Of a stretch of 5,301 bases of DNA, positions 1 through 5,301 are shown in pieces. Numbering within the stretch: the stretch's first letter is position 1; the number at the start of each line of letters is the position of its first letter. This DNA comes from Kiritimatiellales bacterium. GTDB taxonomy: Bacteria > Verrucomicrobiota > Kiritimatiellia > Kiritimatiellales > Pontiellaceae. The translations under genes and the position numbers were made by a program. Location of the stretch: positions 1-5,301 of the forward strand of contig JAUUYK010000090.1 in assembly GCA_030588285.1 (NCBI GenBank). Reading direction: 5' to 3'. The notes under the pieces are model-generated. The model saw only the letters and a list, made by a program, of their open reading frames with translations, did not search any database and was not told where the DNA came from.

Positions 1-133
1 ACTCAAGGAAGACTTCTTCGAGTGCCGATGGAGGTTTGTTTTTGTGTTTTTCATCGAGCGTATAAAAGCAAACACAGGGAGAATTGTCTACAAAAATAGG
101 TTCTTCATGTCAGCATTGCTCAAAGCACGTTAG
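1..133. other. Window edge with short unassigned open frames on both strands
   Basis: A plus-strand frame is open from base 2 to a TAG at 131-133 (43 residues, ending FFMSALLKAR). It has no start inside the window, so it could be the tail of a gene entering from the left; it would overlap the minus-strand gene ending at 120 in a tail-to-tail manner. On the minus strand a frame running from about base 108 to the window edge is also open (it includes the peptide CFYTLDEKHKNKPPSALEE), but it follows a stop and has no usual start codon. Neither peptide resembles a family I can name. The competing frames cannot be resolved without the sequence further left. No terminator-like hairpin is visible. 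Confidence 0.2.
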
Positions 134-530
134 ATAAAAACACCATGCTATAGAGCCGATCATCGGTTACCAAGACATAGTCACTTTCCGATTGGGCCAC
201 AGAGCCGGAACTCTGACCGGCACCCTGCTTTAAAATAGCAACGTCGTGCAGGAGATTTACCTGTCCAGCTCCGTTCACATGCAGAATCAACCGTAAATAC
301 GCTTCATCATGCGCGGGGGTGGGGACATTCGGGTTGGGAGCAATCGGTGTATTATTTTCATCGAGTGGAACGGCTACTTCGTTCACATGCGATAGGGCGA
401 CTCGCCCGACCCAAAGCCCGGCATAGTCCTGTATGGCAAAACTACTGACCCCTGAAAAAATTAACCCCAATAGAGTTAATGCCACCACCCCTCCTTGGGC
501 GCCCTTCTTATTTAAAATATATTTTTTCAC
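120..530 (-). CDS. Exported protein of unknown function, possibly truncated at its C-terminus
   Basis: This encodes about 136 residues. I chose the GTG at 530 because GGGAGG lies a few bases upstream and because the GTG overlaps the TGA of the preceding gene (GTGA, 527-530), a usual coupling arrangement. An upstream in-frame GTG at 566 would put twelve hydrophilic residues before the signal and is less likely. Residues 1-32 form a signal peptide: KK start, lysines to residue 9, a hydrophobic core (VVALTLLGLIF) and a cleavage site near SSFA. The mature part begins IQDYAGLWVGRV and contains LRLILHVNGAGQVNLL, then YVLVTDDRL. From memory, the LWVG and LHV.G.GQ.LL segments recur in large secreted proteins of PVC-type bacteria, where the chain goes on well past the VLVTDD segment. 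Here it stops eleven residues after DD, which suggests loss of a C-terminal part. Function is unknown; it probably works outside the cytoplasm with its coupled neighbour. Confidence 0.7.
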   Translation of the reverse strand: MKKYILNKKGAQGGVVALTLLGLIFSGVSSFAIQDYAGLWVGRVALSHVNEVAVPLDENNTPIAPNPNVPTPAHDEAYLRLILHVNGAGQVNLLHDVAILKQGAGQSSGSVAQSESDYVLVTDDRLYSMVFLSNVL

Positions 531-538
531 TTTAGATC
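527..538 (-). promoter_or_regulatory. GTGA stop/start overlap with Shine-Dalgarno for the downstream exported protein
   Basis: Read on the minus strand, GGGAGG is followed by ATCTAAA and then GTGA. The TGA ends the 367-residue protein and the GTG starts the 136-residue one. The ribosome binding site lies inside the last codons of the upstream gene. This supports translational coupling and decides the start of the second gene. Confidence 0.7.
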
Positions 539-1630
539 CTCCCGCAGGCCGGTAACCGGTACCCACGTTTCTGTTCCCAAATCGGTTTTAATGCAGAGTA
601 ATGATTTTACCGTGGCCTTGGTGGCCGCGTCCGAGCGAAGCTGTAAAGGGACTCGCGTGGCCGCTCCGGCTTCAAGCATCGGCAGATTTTGGATCCAAGA
701 GCCATCCCCCATAGAGACGGGAATCGAATCCAGCGATTCACCGCTCTCGCCAATTACCTCGATCACCATCGCCATCGGCACATAATCCGATCCTGATGTA
801 ATATGCTCGATCGTGGGTTCAACCGGATGCGCGGTTACGTTGCGAAGCACCACCTCTTCCGTTCCTTCACGAAGCGAAACTCCGGCGGACGTGCTAGTTT
901 CCACCATTAATGGCCCCTCAAAAATTGAAAAGCCGTTACAGTACACCCAGAACGCTTCCCCATTTTTCATGGGGGTCGCTGAGGGAAGTTGCACCGCCGT
1001 CCAAACTCCATCGATTAGACGATAGAGGGCTTGGTCCTTATGCGCTGAAGAGGCTCCGAAAAACTGAGCAAAGGTCGGGGGAGCGGATTCATCCAGCGTA
1101 AAACCGACTAGGTTAAAGGCCGATGGCTTCCACTGGGTTTCTAAAATGCGAACAGTACCTTCAACGGAAAGGATCTCGTCTGCCGAGGCGTGAATGAGAT
1201 ATGCCTTATTCCCATGAATCACACTTAAATCGGTTAAAAAGGAGTCTTCTCGGTGAGCGGAATACCAGATGCCCCACCCCAATTGCCGGAGCATATCCGC
1301 GCTTGGGTCCGAACTAAACTGTCCCATCGATATTGCCTGATCATAGGTTGCAACCATATCCACCGTAGTTTCTGAAAAAAGAGCATCGGGATCACTTTCT
1401 ACCGGATCAACCGCAAAAAAAACAGCATTCCAGCCAGCCTGAAGGGCTAACGTTTGAGTGCGTAGATGATCCGCCACAGAACCTTGCGGGGAAAGAAATC
1501 CTAAACAACACAGCAGTAAAACCAGTCGGATTATAAAAAAGATGGGGGCGTTGGCCTGTTTCAGTTCTAAATTACCGTACAGGAGAGAGCGATCTCTCTC
1601 CCTAAAATGTAAACAACTATTTCTCAGCAT
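527..1630 (-). CDS. Exported protein of unknown function with two GWN..AY(F)WV-type repeats
   Basis: This encodes about 367 residues. The ATG at 1630 has GGAG six bases upstream; the in-frame ATG at 1642 has no ribosome binding site and would add only MEKE. A long charged N-terminus precedes a hydrophobic stretch (about residues 29-46, FFIIRLVLLLCCLGF), then a possible signal peptidase site near SVA/DHL (about 53). The mature part seems internally duplicated. The first unit has AGWNAVFF (65-72) and GNKAYLI (140-146); the second has FNLVGF (172-177) and GEAFWV (224-229). Both read as a 'W/F-N-x-V-x-F ... G-x-A-Y/F-x-V/I' pattern common in bacterial secreted beta-rich proteins. Residues from about 245 to the end look like a beta-sandwich, ending in a WVPV segment. 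No catalytic motif is visible. The stop overlaps the start of the next gene. A surface or extracellular structural role is only a guess. Confidence 0.75.
   Translation of the reverse strand: MLRNSCLHFRERDRSLLYGNLELKQANAPIFFIIRLVLLLCCLGFLSPQGSVADHLRTQTLALQAGWNAVFFAVDPVESDPDALFSETTVDMVATYDQAISMGQFSSDPSADMLRQLGWGIWYSAHREDSFLTDLSVIHGNKAYLIHASADEILSVEGTVRILETQWKPSAFNLVGFTLDESAPPTFAQFFGASSAHKDQALYRLIDGVWTAVQLPSATPMKNGEAFWVYCNGFSIFEGPLMVETSTSAGVSLREGTEEVVLRNVTAHPVEPTIEHITSGSDYVPMAMVIEVIGESGESLDSIPVSMGDGSWIQNLPMLEAGAATRVPLQLRSDAATKATVKSLLCIKTDLGTETWVPVTGLREDLK
1582..1601 (-). other. Perfect 8-bp hairpin near the start of the exported-protein gene
   Basis: GGAGAGAG and CTCTCTCC form a perfect 8-bp stem around a 4-base loop. 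It starts about 29 bases into the coding region from the ATG at 1630 and encodes RERDRSLL. There is no T tract after it, so it is not a terminator. It is positioned where it could slow or control early translation, and one arm resembles a ribosome binding site, but no good start codon follows it. Confidence 0.45.
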
Positions 1631-2066
1631 TTCTTTCTCCATCCGTATATGGTTCGGGAGACTTTCGGGGCGAATAAATTTCGGCCTAATTAACAGGCGT
1701 TTTTACCGGAAAATCCACGCTCTGATTTGATCTTTTTTATTATTACAAACCACCGCACTTGTTTAAACTTTATTGCCTCACACTCTGTAATTTCACTCGT
1801 AAAACCAGTAACAAGCAATCATCTTGCATCTAAATATTATAATTTCTAGATCTTTTTTAAACTATTTTTATTTACTCGATCAAATGGTGCACTTAATGGG
1901 ATCGGTAAAAATACAATCCTAAAAAAAGAGATTCCATGTAACTAATTTTATCGGCCTACTTATTTACACAAATAAACGTTAGTGTTTTGATAATGCATTA
2001 AGGGATTTCTCACACTAGGGATTATATAGCAAATTAAAATAAGATGTATTCATCCTAAATTATAAT

Positions 2067-2083
2067 CAAGAAGGGCAAGAAGG
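2067..2083. repeat. Short tandem repeat CAAGAAGG x2
   Basis: CAAGAAGG occurs at 2067-2074 and 2076-2083, separated by one G, giving two copies with a 9-base period. It directly follows a TATAAT at 2061-2066. The purine-rich run stands out in an AT-rich stretch but is short enough to be chance. Confidence 0.35.
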
Positions 2084-2183
2084 CGGGACAATCGCCAACC
2101 GATCTATTCTTATAAAAATCATGTAATACATCCCGAAATATAAAAAACCCACTTTCTTAAAGGTGTTTTTACCTCTGGATGGA

Positions 2184-2216
2184 GGCTTGACCCTTCACAG
2201 GTCGTCAACCTACTGT
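2184..2216 (+). promoter_or_regulatory. Candidate promoter with overlapping dyad upstream of the HAD gene
   Basis: TTGACC at 2187-2192 is a good -35 match. TACTGT at 2211-2216, after an 18-base spacer, is a weak -10 match. The -35 box sits in an inverted repeat: TTGAC (2187-2191) pairs with GTCAA (2204-2208), and flanking GG and CC extend it with one unpaired base, so a regulator or an RNA fold could act here. The predicted transcript would begin about 15 bases before the ATG at 2240. This is read by eye and is tentative. Confidence 0.25.
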
Positions 2217-2239
2217 TTCGGACTCATTGGAACCTCTAT

Positions 2240-3127
2240 ATGAAAGAATTTACAAAAAACGACCTGATTAATTTTATCCCCCAATTCAAAACATTTGTCG
2301 GCATTGATTCCGATGGGTGCATTTTCGACACGATGGAGGCGAAGCAGAAAGATTTTTTCCATCCGGCGATTATTCGTCACTGGAACCTGGAGGCGATTGA
2401 ACCACAGGTGCGGGCGGCGGCGGAGTTCACCTATCTCTATTCTACGTTCCGCGGACTCAATCGTTTTCTCGGCCTCTGCAAAACATTTGAGTTGCTCAAC
2501 GATTGGGCGGAGACATACAACCGAGCAACATTACCCGACCCCGCCGATCTTCGCGCTTATTGCGAATCCGGCCTGCCGCTCAGTAATGCAACGCTAAAAG
2601 CCGAGGCCGAGCGCACCGGCAGTTCGTTGCTCGCAAATGCTTACGATTGGAGCGTTCAACTTAATATCGATATCGATACCCAAATGCCTGCCCCTCCGCC
2701 GTTCCTCGGCACAGAAAAAGCACTGCAACGCATTCAGGCCACGTCCGATGCCATCGTTATTTCTCAGACGCAGGCCGTTGCGTTGCTTAAGGATTGGTAT
2801 CGCGATGATCTGGCAAAATATGTCTCAGTCATCGCCGGGCCCGAGCTGGGAAGCAAAATCGACCATTTCACGATGGCCGCCACCGATCGATACTCTGCCA
2901 ACGCGATTTTAATGATCGGCGATGCCCCCGGCGATATGGCGGCGGCTCAAGCTATTGGATGCAATTTTTTTCCAATTAACCCTAGTCATGAAGTGGACAG
3001 TTGGAGTCGTTTTATGGACGAAGCCTATGACCTCTTTCTTTCCGGTGGGTTTTCAGCTAAATACCAAAACCAACTGATCCACGATTTTAAAGCCCTGCTC
3101 CCCGACATCCCGCCGTGGAAACAATAA
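2240..3127 (+). CDS. HAD-superfamily hydrolase (beta-phosphoglucomutase/phosphatase-like)
   Basis: This 295-residue cytoplasmic protein has all four HAD motifs. Motif I is GIDSDGCIFDTM, with the expected nucleophile Asp23 and acid/base Asp25. Motif II is Ser175 in IVISQTQ. Motif III is Lys206 in GSKIDHF. Motif IV is GDAPGD, with Asp228 and Asp232 to bind magnesium. The roughly 150 residues between motifs I and II form a large alpha-helical cap (containing STFRGLNRF), as in subfamily I, and set substrate choice. Family knowledge implies hydrolysis or transfer of a phosphate on a small metabolite, often a sugar phosphate; the substrate here cannot be told. The ATG at 2240 has only a weak GGA about eight bases upstream. 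The gene is followed after 66 bases by larB in the same direction, without a visible terminator, so co-transcription is possible though no shared pathway is known. Confidence 0.85.
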   Translation: MKEFTKNDLINFIPQFKTFVGIDSDGCIFDTMEAKQKDFFHPAIIRHWNLEAIEPQVRAAAEFTYLYSTFRGLNRFLGLCKTFELLNDWAETYNRATLPDPADLRAYCESGLPLSNATLKAEAERTGSSLLANAYDWSVQLNIDIDTQMPAPPPFLGTEKALQRIQATSDAIVISQTQAVALLKDWYRDDLAKYVSVIAGPELGSKIDHFTMAATDRYSANAILMIGDAPGDMAAAQAIGCNFFPINPSHEVDSWSRFMDEAYDLFLSGGFSAKYQNQLIHDFKALLPDIPPWKQ

Positions 3128-3181
3128 AATGAAATTCTAAATAGCCCTCCTTCTTTTCGTATATATTAATTCCGTGGTTAA

Positions 3182-3193
3182 AAGGTCACCCTT
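3182..3193 (+). promoter_or_regulatory. Ribosome binding site of larB
   Basis: AAGG at 3182-3185, eight bases before the ATG at 3194, is a moderate Shine-Dalgarno match and fixes the larB start. Confidence 0.5.
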
Positions 3194-3940
3194 ATGGAAA
3201 TAGATAAACTCAAATATTTGCTCAACCAATTTAAATCCGGCGAAACCGATTTGGAACAAACACTGAACACGCTCAAGCAACTGCCGTTCGAGGATCTTGG
3301 ATTTGCGAAGGTGGATCACCATCGGGCCTTACGAACAGGCTACCCCGAGGTCGTTTTTTGTCAGGGAAAAACTCCCGAACATGTCGAAAAAATCTATCAA
3401 GCACTAGAAAGGCAAAACGACACTATTTTGCTAACCCGCGCCGAGCCGGAACTTTTTGAGCGACTCTATAAAATTGATAATCGGCTGCAGTATAACGAGC
3501 TTGGACGTACGATCTCGCTCGAAGAGAAGGGCCGCAAAAAAATAGGCCACGTACTGATTATTTCCGCCGGGACAGCCGATATTCCCGTGGCCGAAGAGGC
3601 CGCCGTGACGGCCTCGATTTCTGGCGCAAAGGTTGAACGGCTCTACGACTGTGGCGTGGCGGGAATCCATCGCCTGCTTGCGCAGAACGAAAAAATTCAA
3701 ACGGCGCGATGCATCGTGGCTGTCGCTGGGATGGAAGGCGCGTTGCCCTCCGTGGTTGGCGGACTGGCCGCCTGCCCCGTGATTGGTGTTCCAACCTCAG
3801 TTGGCTATGGCTCGCACCTCGGTGGATTGACCCCGATGCTAACCATGCTCAACTCCTGCGCGCCTAACATTACCGTTGTCAATATCGACAACGGCTTCGG
3901 CGCGGGCTTCTCCGCCGCCATGATCAACAAAGGAAATTAA
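3194..3940 (+). CDS. larB: LarB: pyridinium-3,5-biscarboxylate mononucleotide synthase (nickel-pincer cofactor biosynthesis)
   Basis: LarB carries out the first step of nickel-pincer nucleotide synthesis. It carboxylates the pyridinium ring of nicotinic acid adenine dinucleotide and cleaves its phosphoanhydride, giving the biscarboxylated mononucleotide used by LarE and LarC. The cofactor serves LarA-type racemases and epimerases. The protein has 248 residues, normal for the family. An N-terminal domain (to about 115) is followed by a PurE-like carboxylase domain with SAGTAD (124-129), GMEGALPSVVGGL (from 179), PVIGVPTSVGYGSHLGGL, LNSCAP and NIDNGFGAGF (from 230). Cys222 in LNSCAP matches the cysteine that, in Lactobacillus plantarum LarB, forms a covalent adduct with the substrate ring, so the enzyme looks active. 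larA, larC and larE are not in the window. The HAD gene lies 66 bases upstream. No frameshift or missing motif is seen. Confidence 0.95.
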   Translation: MEIDKLKYLLNQFKSGETDLEQTLNTLKQLPFEDLGFAKVDHHRALRTGYPEVVFCQGKTPEHVEKIYQALERQNDTILLTRAEPELFERLYKIDNRLQYNELGRTISLEEKGRKKIGHVLIISAGTADIPVAEEAAVTASISGAKVERLYDCGVAGIHRLLAQNEKIQTARCIVAVAGMEGALPSVVGGLAACPVIGVPTSVGYGSHLGGLTPMLTMLNSCAPNITVVNIDNGFGAGFSAAMINKGN

Positions 3941-3945
3941 GCACC

Positions 3946-3979
3946 CAGACACAAGAAACTCGACGCAATGGATTGTCTG
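3946..3979 (+). other. Weak inverted repeat downstream of larB
   Basis: CAGACA (3946-3951) and TGTCTG (3974-3979) can form a 6-bp stem with a 22-base loop just after the larB stop. No T run follows directly, so it is a poor terminator and may be chance. Confidence 0.2.
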
Positions 3980-3980
3980 T

Positions 3981-4005
3981 CCTTTGTGAACAGAGTGCCT
4001 TTGTG
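3981..4005. repeat. Degenerate CTTTGTG short repeats between larB and efpL
   Basis: CCTTTGTG occurs at 3981-3988 and again at 3998-4005, 17 bases apart, with a related CAGAGTG between them. It reads as three degenerate units of 8-9 bases. From memory, similar runs of CTTTGTG-like units occur as dispersed intergenic elements in environmental bacteria, including PVC members; I cannot confirm that here. Confidence 0.35.
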
Positions 4006-4016
4006 TTTTATCTCTC

Positions 4017-4045
4017 TTGATTATTTGCCGTAGTTTGGGGATATT
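4017..4045 (+). promoter_or_regulatory. Candidate promoter of efpL
   Basis: TTGATT (4017-4022) and GATATT (4040-4045) are spaced by 17 bases and each matches four of six consensus positions. The transcript would start about 20-25 bases before the ATG at 4074, leaving room for the strong ribosome binding site. It suggests efpL need not depend on larB transcription. Confidence 0.3.
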
Positions 4046-4061
4046 TCGCGTTTCTAAAACC

Positions 4062-4073
4062 AAGGAGCATTTT
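4062..4073 (+). promoter_or_regulatory. Strong ribosome binding site that sets the efpL start
   Basis: AAGGAG at 4062-4067 lies six bases before the ATG at 4074. The longer frame from the TTG at 4017 has no such site and would add 19 residues absent from the family, so 4074 is the start. Confidence 0.85.
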
Positions 4074-4640
4074 ATGATTAAAGCCTGCGATTTAAAGAAG
4101 TCGTCCGTTATCGACATCGATGGAACCCCGCATATTATTCAAAAAATTTCATCGCAGTCTCCCACGGCACGCGGCGGAACCACCATCTATAAAGTGCGCT
4201 TTCGCAATGTATCCACCAAACAGAAGGTCGACCAGACCTATCGTGGAGACGATGCCCTTCAAGAAGCCTCGTTCGACACCAACGAAGTTCAATATCTCTA
4301 CAAAGATGGCGACCGATATAATTTCATGGATCTCGAAAGCTACGAACAGTTTGAGCTCTTCAGAGAAGACCTTGAAGATTGTATTCCCTTTCTCGTTGAA
4401 GATATGGAAGGCATTATTGCGCTCGTTTCCGAGGGGCGAATCCTGACTCTGCGCATGCCCGACACCATTGAACTAGAAATTGTTGAATGCCCGCCGGCGA
4501 TGAAAGGGGCGTCCGCCACGTCTCGCACAAAACCGGCCACACTAACCACCGGACTAATCGTTCAGGTTCCCGAATATATTGAATCCGGCGAAACGATCAA
4601 GGTCGACACCAAAGAGCGCAAATATCTCTCTCGGGCCTAA
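4074..4640 (+). CDS. efpL: Elongation factor P-like protein EfpL (YeiP)
   Basis: This 188-residue protein is the usual length for EF-P and YeiP. It binds the stalled ribosome between the P and E sites and helps form peptide bonds at proline-rich and some other difficult motifs. An N-terminal KOW-like domain (about 1-65) is followed by two OB-fold domains. It matches YeiP rather than canonical EF-P: the tip loop reads QSPTARGGTTIYKVRF (from residue 28) and the C-terminus has KGASATSRTKPATLTTGLIVQVPEY split by only conservative changes from the E. coli YeiP pattern. Arg33 sits at the place of the modified lysine or arginine of EF-P and aligns with Arg33 of E. coli EfpL, whose longer loop works without EpmA-type modification. 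The dihydrouridine synthase gene follows after 49 bases in the same direction. Alternative name: efp paralogue yeiP. Confidence 0.9.
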   Translation: MIKACDLKKSSVIDIDGTPHIIQKISSQSPTARGGTTIYKVRFRNVSTKQKVDQTYRGDDALQEASFDTNEVQYLYKDGDRYNFMDLESYEQFELFREDLEDCIPFLVEDMEGIIALVSEGRILTLRMPDTIELEIVECPPAMKGASATSRTKPATLTTGLIVQVPEYIESGETIKVDTKERKYLSRA

Positions 4641-4649
4641 TTTTATAAG

Positions 4650-4669
4650 CAGGATTTAAAGCGATCCTG
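4650..4669 (+). other. Small hairpin between efpL and the dihydrouridine synthase gene
   Basis: CAGGAT (4650-4655) and ATCCTG (4664-4669) form a perfect 6-bp stem with an 8-base loop. A C-rich stretch follows instead of a T tract, so it is not a standard intrinsic terminator and read-through into the next gene is likely. Confidence 0.3.
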
Positions 4670-4689
4670 AACCCCCCATCCAAAACCCC

Positions 4690-5301
4690 ATGAGCCGTTC
4701 AAATCCAACCCTGATTTTGGCACCAATGCGGGGCATCACAACGATGCACTATCGCCGGGCTTTTGTGCACCATTTCAACGGGTTAGATATCGAGATGGCC
4801 CCGTTCATTTCGACGGTTCATGCGGATAAAATTAATCCAAAGTTATTGAAGGATGTGCGGCCGGAAAATAATTCCGGCCTACCGCTTATTCCGCAGGTTA
4901 TCGGCAATAATGCCGACGATTTTGTACAGATGACCATCGCATTGCACGACCTTGGATATACCGAAATAAATTGGAACATGGGATGCCCGCATAAACCAAT
5001 TCGCAACAAACGACGCGGTTCCGGTTTACTTCCCTTTCCGGACACGGTCGATGCCATCCTTGATCAAGTTTGCGAGCGGAGTCCGTGCAAGATTTCGGTT
5101 AAGGTACGCCTCGGCGTTTTTGATCAGTCAGAGCTCTTGAAGCTGATTCCTGTGCTGAACAAATACCCGCTCAGTGAAGTCATTATCCATCCGCGTACGG
5201 CAGAACAGATGTATACCGGAACGGTCGACCTCGATGCTTTTGAAGAGGCGTTCCAATCTCTTAAACTCCCCGTTTGCTACAACGGCGACATTGGTGACCT
5301 C
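4690..5301 (+). CDS. dus: tRNA-dihydrouridine synthase, 3' end beyond the window
   Basis: This flavin-dependent enzyme reduces uridine to dihydrouridine in the D-loop of tRNA using NAD(P)H. The first 204 residues are present; family members usually have about 300-330. Visible TIM-barrel motifs are LAPMRGITTMHYRRAF (from residue 10), PQVIGNN, WNMGCPHKP with catalytic Cys99, KVRLG with Lys138, IIHPRTAEQMYTG with His167, and CYNGDI near the cut, which places FMN and substrate residues as expected. The region after the cysteine reads NKRRGSGLLPFP rather than the G.GA.L of DusA/B/C; from memory this resembles a variant type common in Bacteroidota. The target uridine cannot be told. The ATG at 4690 is the first start after an in-frame TAA but has no Shine-Dalgarno; the ATG at 4726 is inside the conserved LAPM motif and so too late. 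It probably shares a transcript with efpL. Confidence 0.9.
   Translation, partial: MSRSNPTLILAPMRGITTMHYRRAFVHHFNGLDIEMAPFISTVHADKINPKLLKDVRPENNSGLPLIPQVIGNNADDFVQMTIALHDLGYTEINWNMGCPHKPIRNKRRGSGLLPFPDTVDAILDQVCERSPCKISVKVRLGVFDQSELLKLIPVLNKYPLSEVIIHPRTAEQMYTGTVDLDAFEEAFQSLKLPVCYNGDIGDL

Larger units (their letters stand above)
1643..2239. other. AT-rich intergenic region of about 600 bases between divergent genes
   Basis: No open frame of useful length with a start and coding-like composition is visible on either strand, and I see no tRNA or other RNA gene I recognise. The region must hold the promoters of both divergent transcripts. It contains several small items: the palindrome GTTTAAAC at 1761-1768, a 10-base palindrome TAATGCATTA at 1991-2000, a perfect TATAAT at 2061-2066 without a matching -35 box, a tandem repeat at 2067-2083, and a dyad near 2184-2210. 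Two GATCTTTTTT stretches (near 1728 and 1850) are probably chance in AT-rich DNA. The composition is visibly poorer in G and C than the flanking genes. Confidence 0.6.

Noticed and set aside
520..545. Programmed frameshift joining the two exported proteins
   Set aside because: The second protein begins with its own signal peptide and ribosome binding site, and no slippery run precedes the overlap.
531..566. Earlier GTG start for the second exported protein
   Set aside because: It would place a hydrophilic stretch before the signal peptide and lose the GTGA coupling and the GGGAGG site.
591..1101. Plus-strand open frames of 60-70 codons opposite the first exported protein
   Set aside because: They lie antisense to a gene with a signal peptide and conserved-looking segments, and their peptides look like shadow translations rich in Ser, Arg and Pro.
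1720..1870. Two GATCTTTTTT stretches as possible terminators
   Set aside because: No stable stem precedes either T run and no gene ends nearby on that strand.
1991..2000. Perfect palindrome TAATGCATTA as an operator
   Set aside because: A single 10-base AT-rich palindrome is plausible by chance in this region and has no promoter context.
4017..4073. Extended N-terminus of EfpL starting at a TTG
   Set aside because: It has no ribosome binding site and adds residues absent from the family, while the ATG at 4074 has AAGGAG at ideal spacing.
3839..4117. Minus-strand frame of 92 codons spanning larB and efpL ends
   Set aside because: Most of it is antisense to two well-identified genes and it resembles no family.
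4818..5057. Minus-strand frame of 79 codons
   Set aside because: It is antisense to the dihydrouridine synthase, whose conserved motifs run through the same bases.

Overview
The window looks like ordinary chromosomal DNA from a Gram-negative bacterium. My best guess is the PVC superphylum (Kiritimatiellota, Verrucomicrobiota or Lentisphaerota). This rests on the style of the secreted proteins on the left, which resemble my memory of proteins from that group, and on the combination of LarB, a YeiP/EfpL-type elongation factor P and a divergent dihydrouridine synthase. No rRNA or other taxonomic marker is present, so the assignment is soft.

Layout: bases 1-119 are a window edge with short open frames on both strands and no assignable gene. 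On the minus strand (1630 to 120) lie two genes for exported proteins of unknown function. They are joined by a GTGA start/stop overlap, so they are very probably translationally coupled. A clearly AT-rich stretch of about 600 bases (1643-2239) follows. It holds no convincing gene and separates the minus-strand pair from a run of four plus-strand genes.

The plus-strand run is: a HAD-superfamily phosphatase-like hydrolase (2240-3127); larB, the first enzyme of nickel-pincer nucleotide cofactor synthesis (3194-3940); efpL/yeiP, a paralogue of elongation factor P that relieves ribosome stalling (4074-4640); and a tRNA-dihydrouridine synthase cut by the window end (4690-5301). The HAD gene and larB are 66 bases apart and could be co-transcribed. 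efpL has a strong ribosome binding site and its own candidate promoter, and the dihydrouridine synthase follows after 49 bases, so these two translation-related genes may form a unit. HAD, LarB and EfpL do not obviously share a pathway.

I did not find a convincing new multi-gene system. The most interesting items are the coupled secreted pair, with an internal duplication in the first protein and a possibly truncated second one; the EfpL-type factor with arginine at the loop tip; and small structured or repetitive elements between genes.
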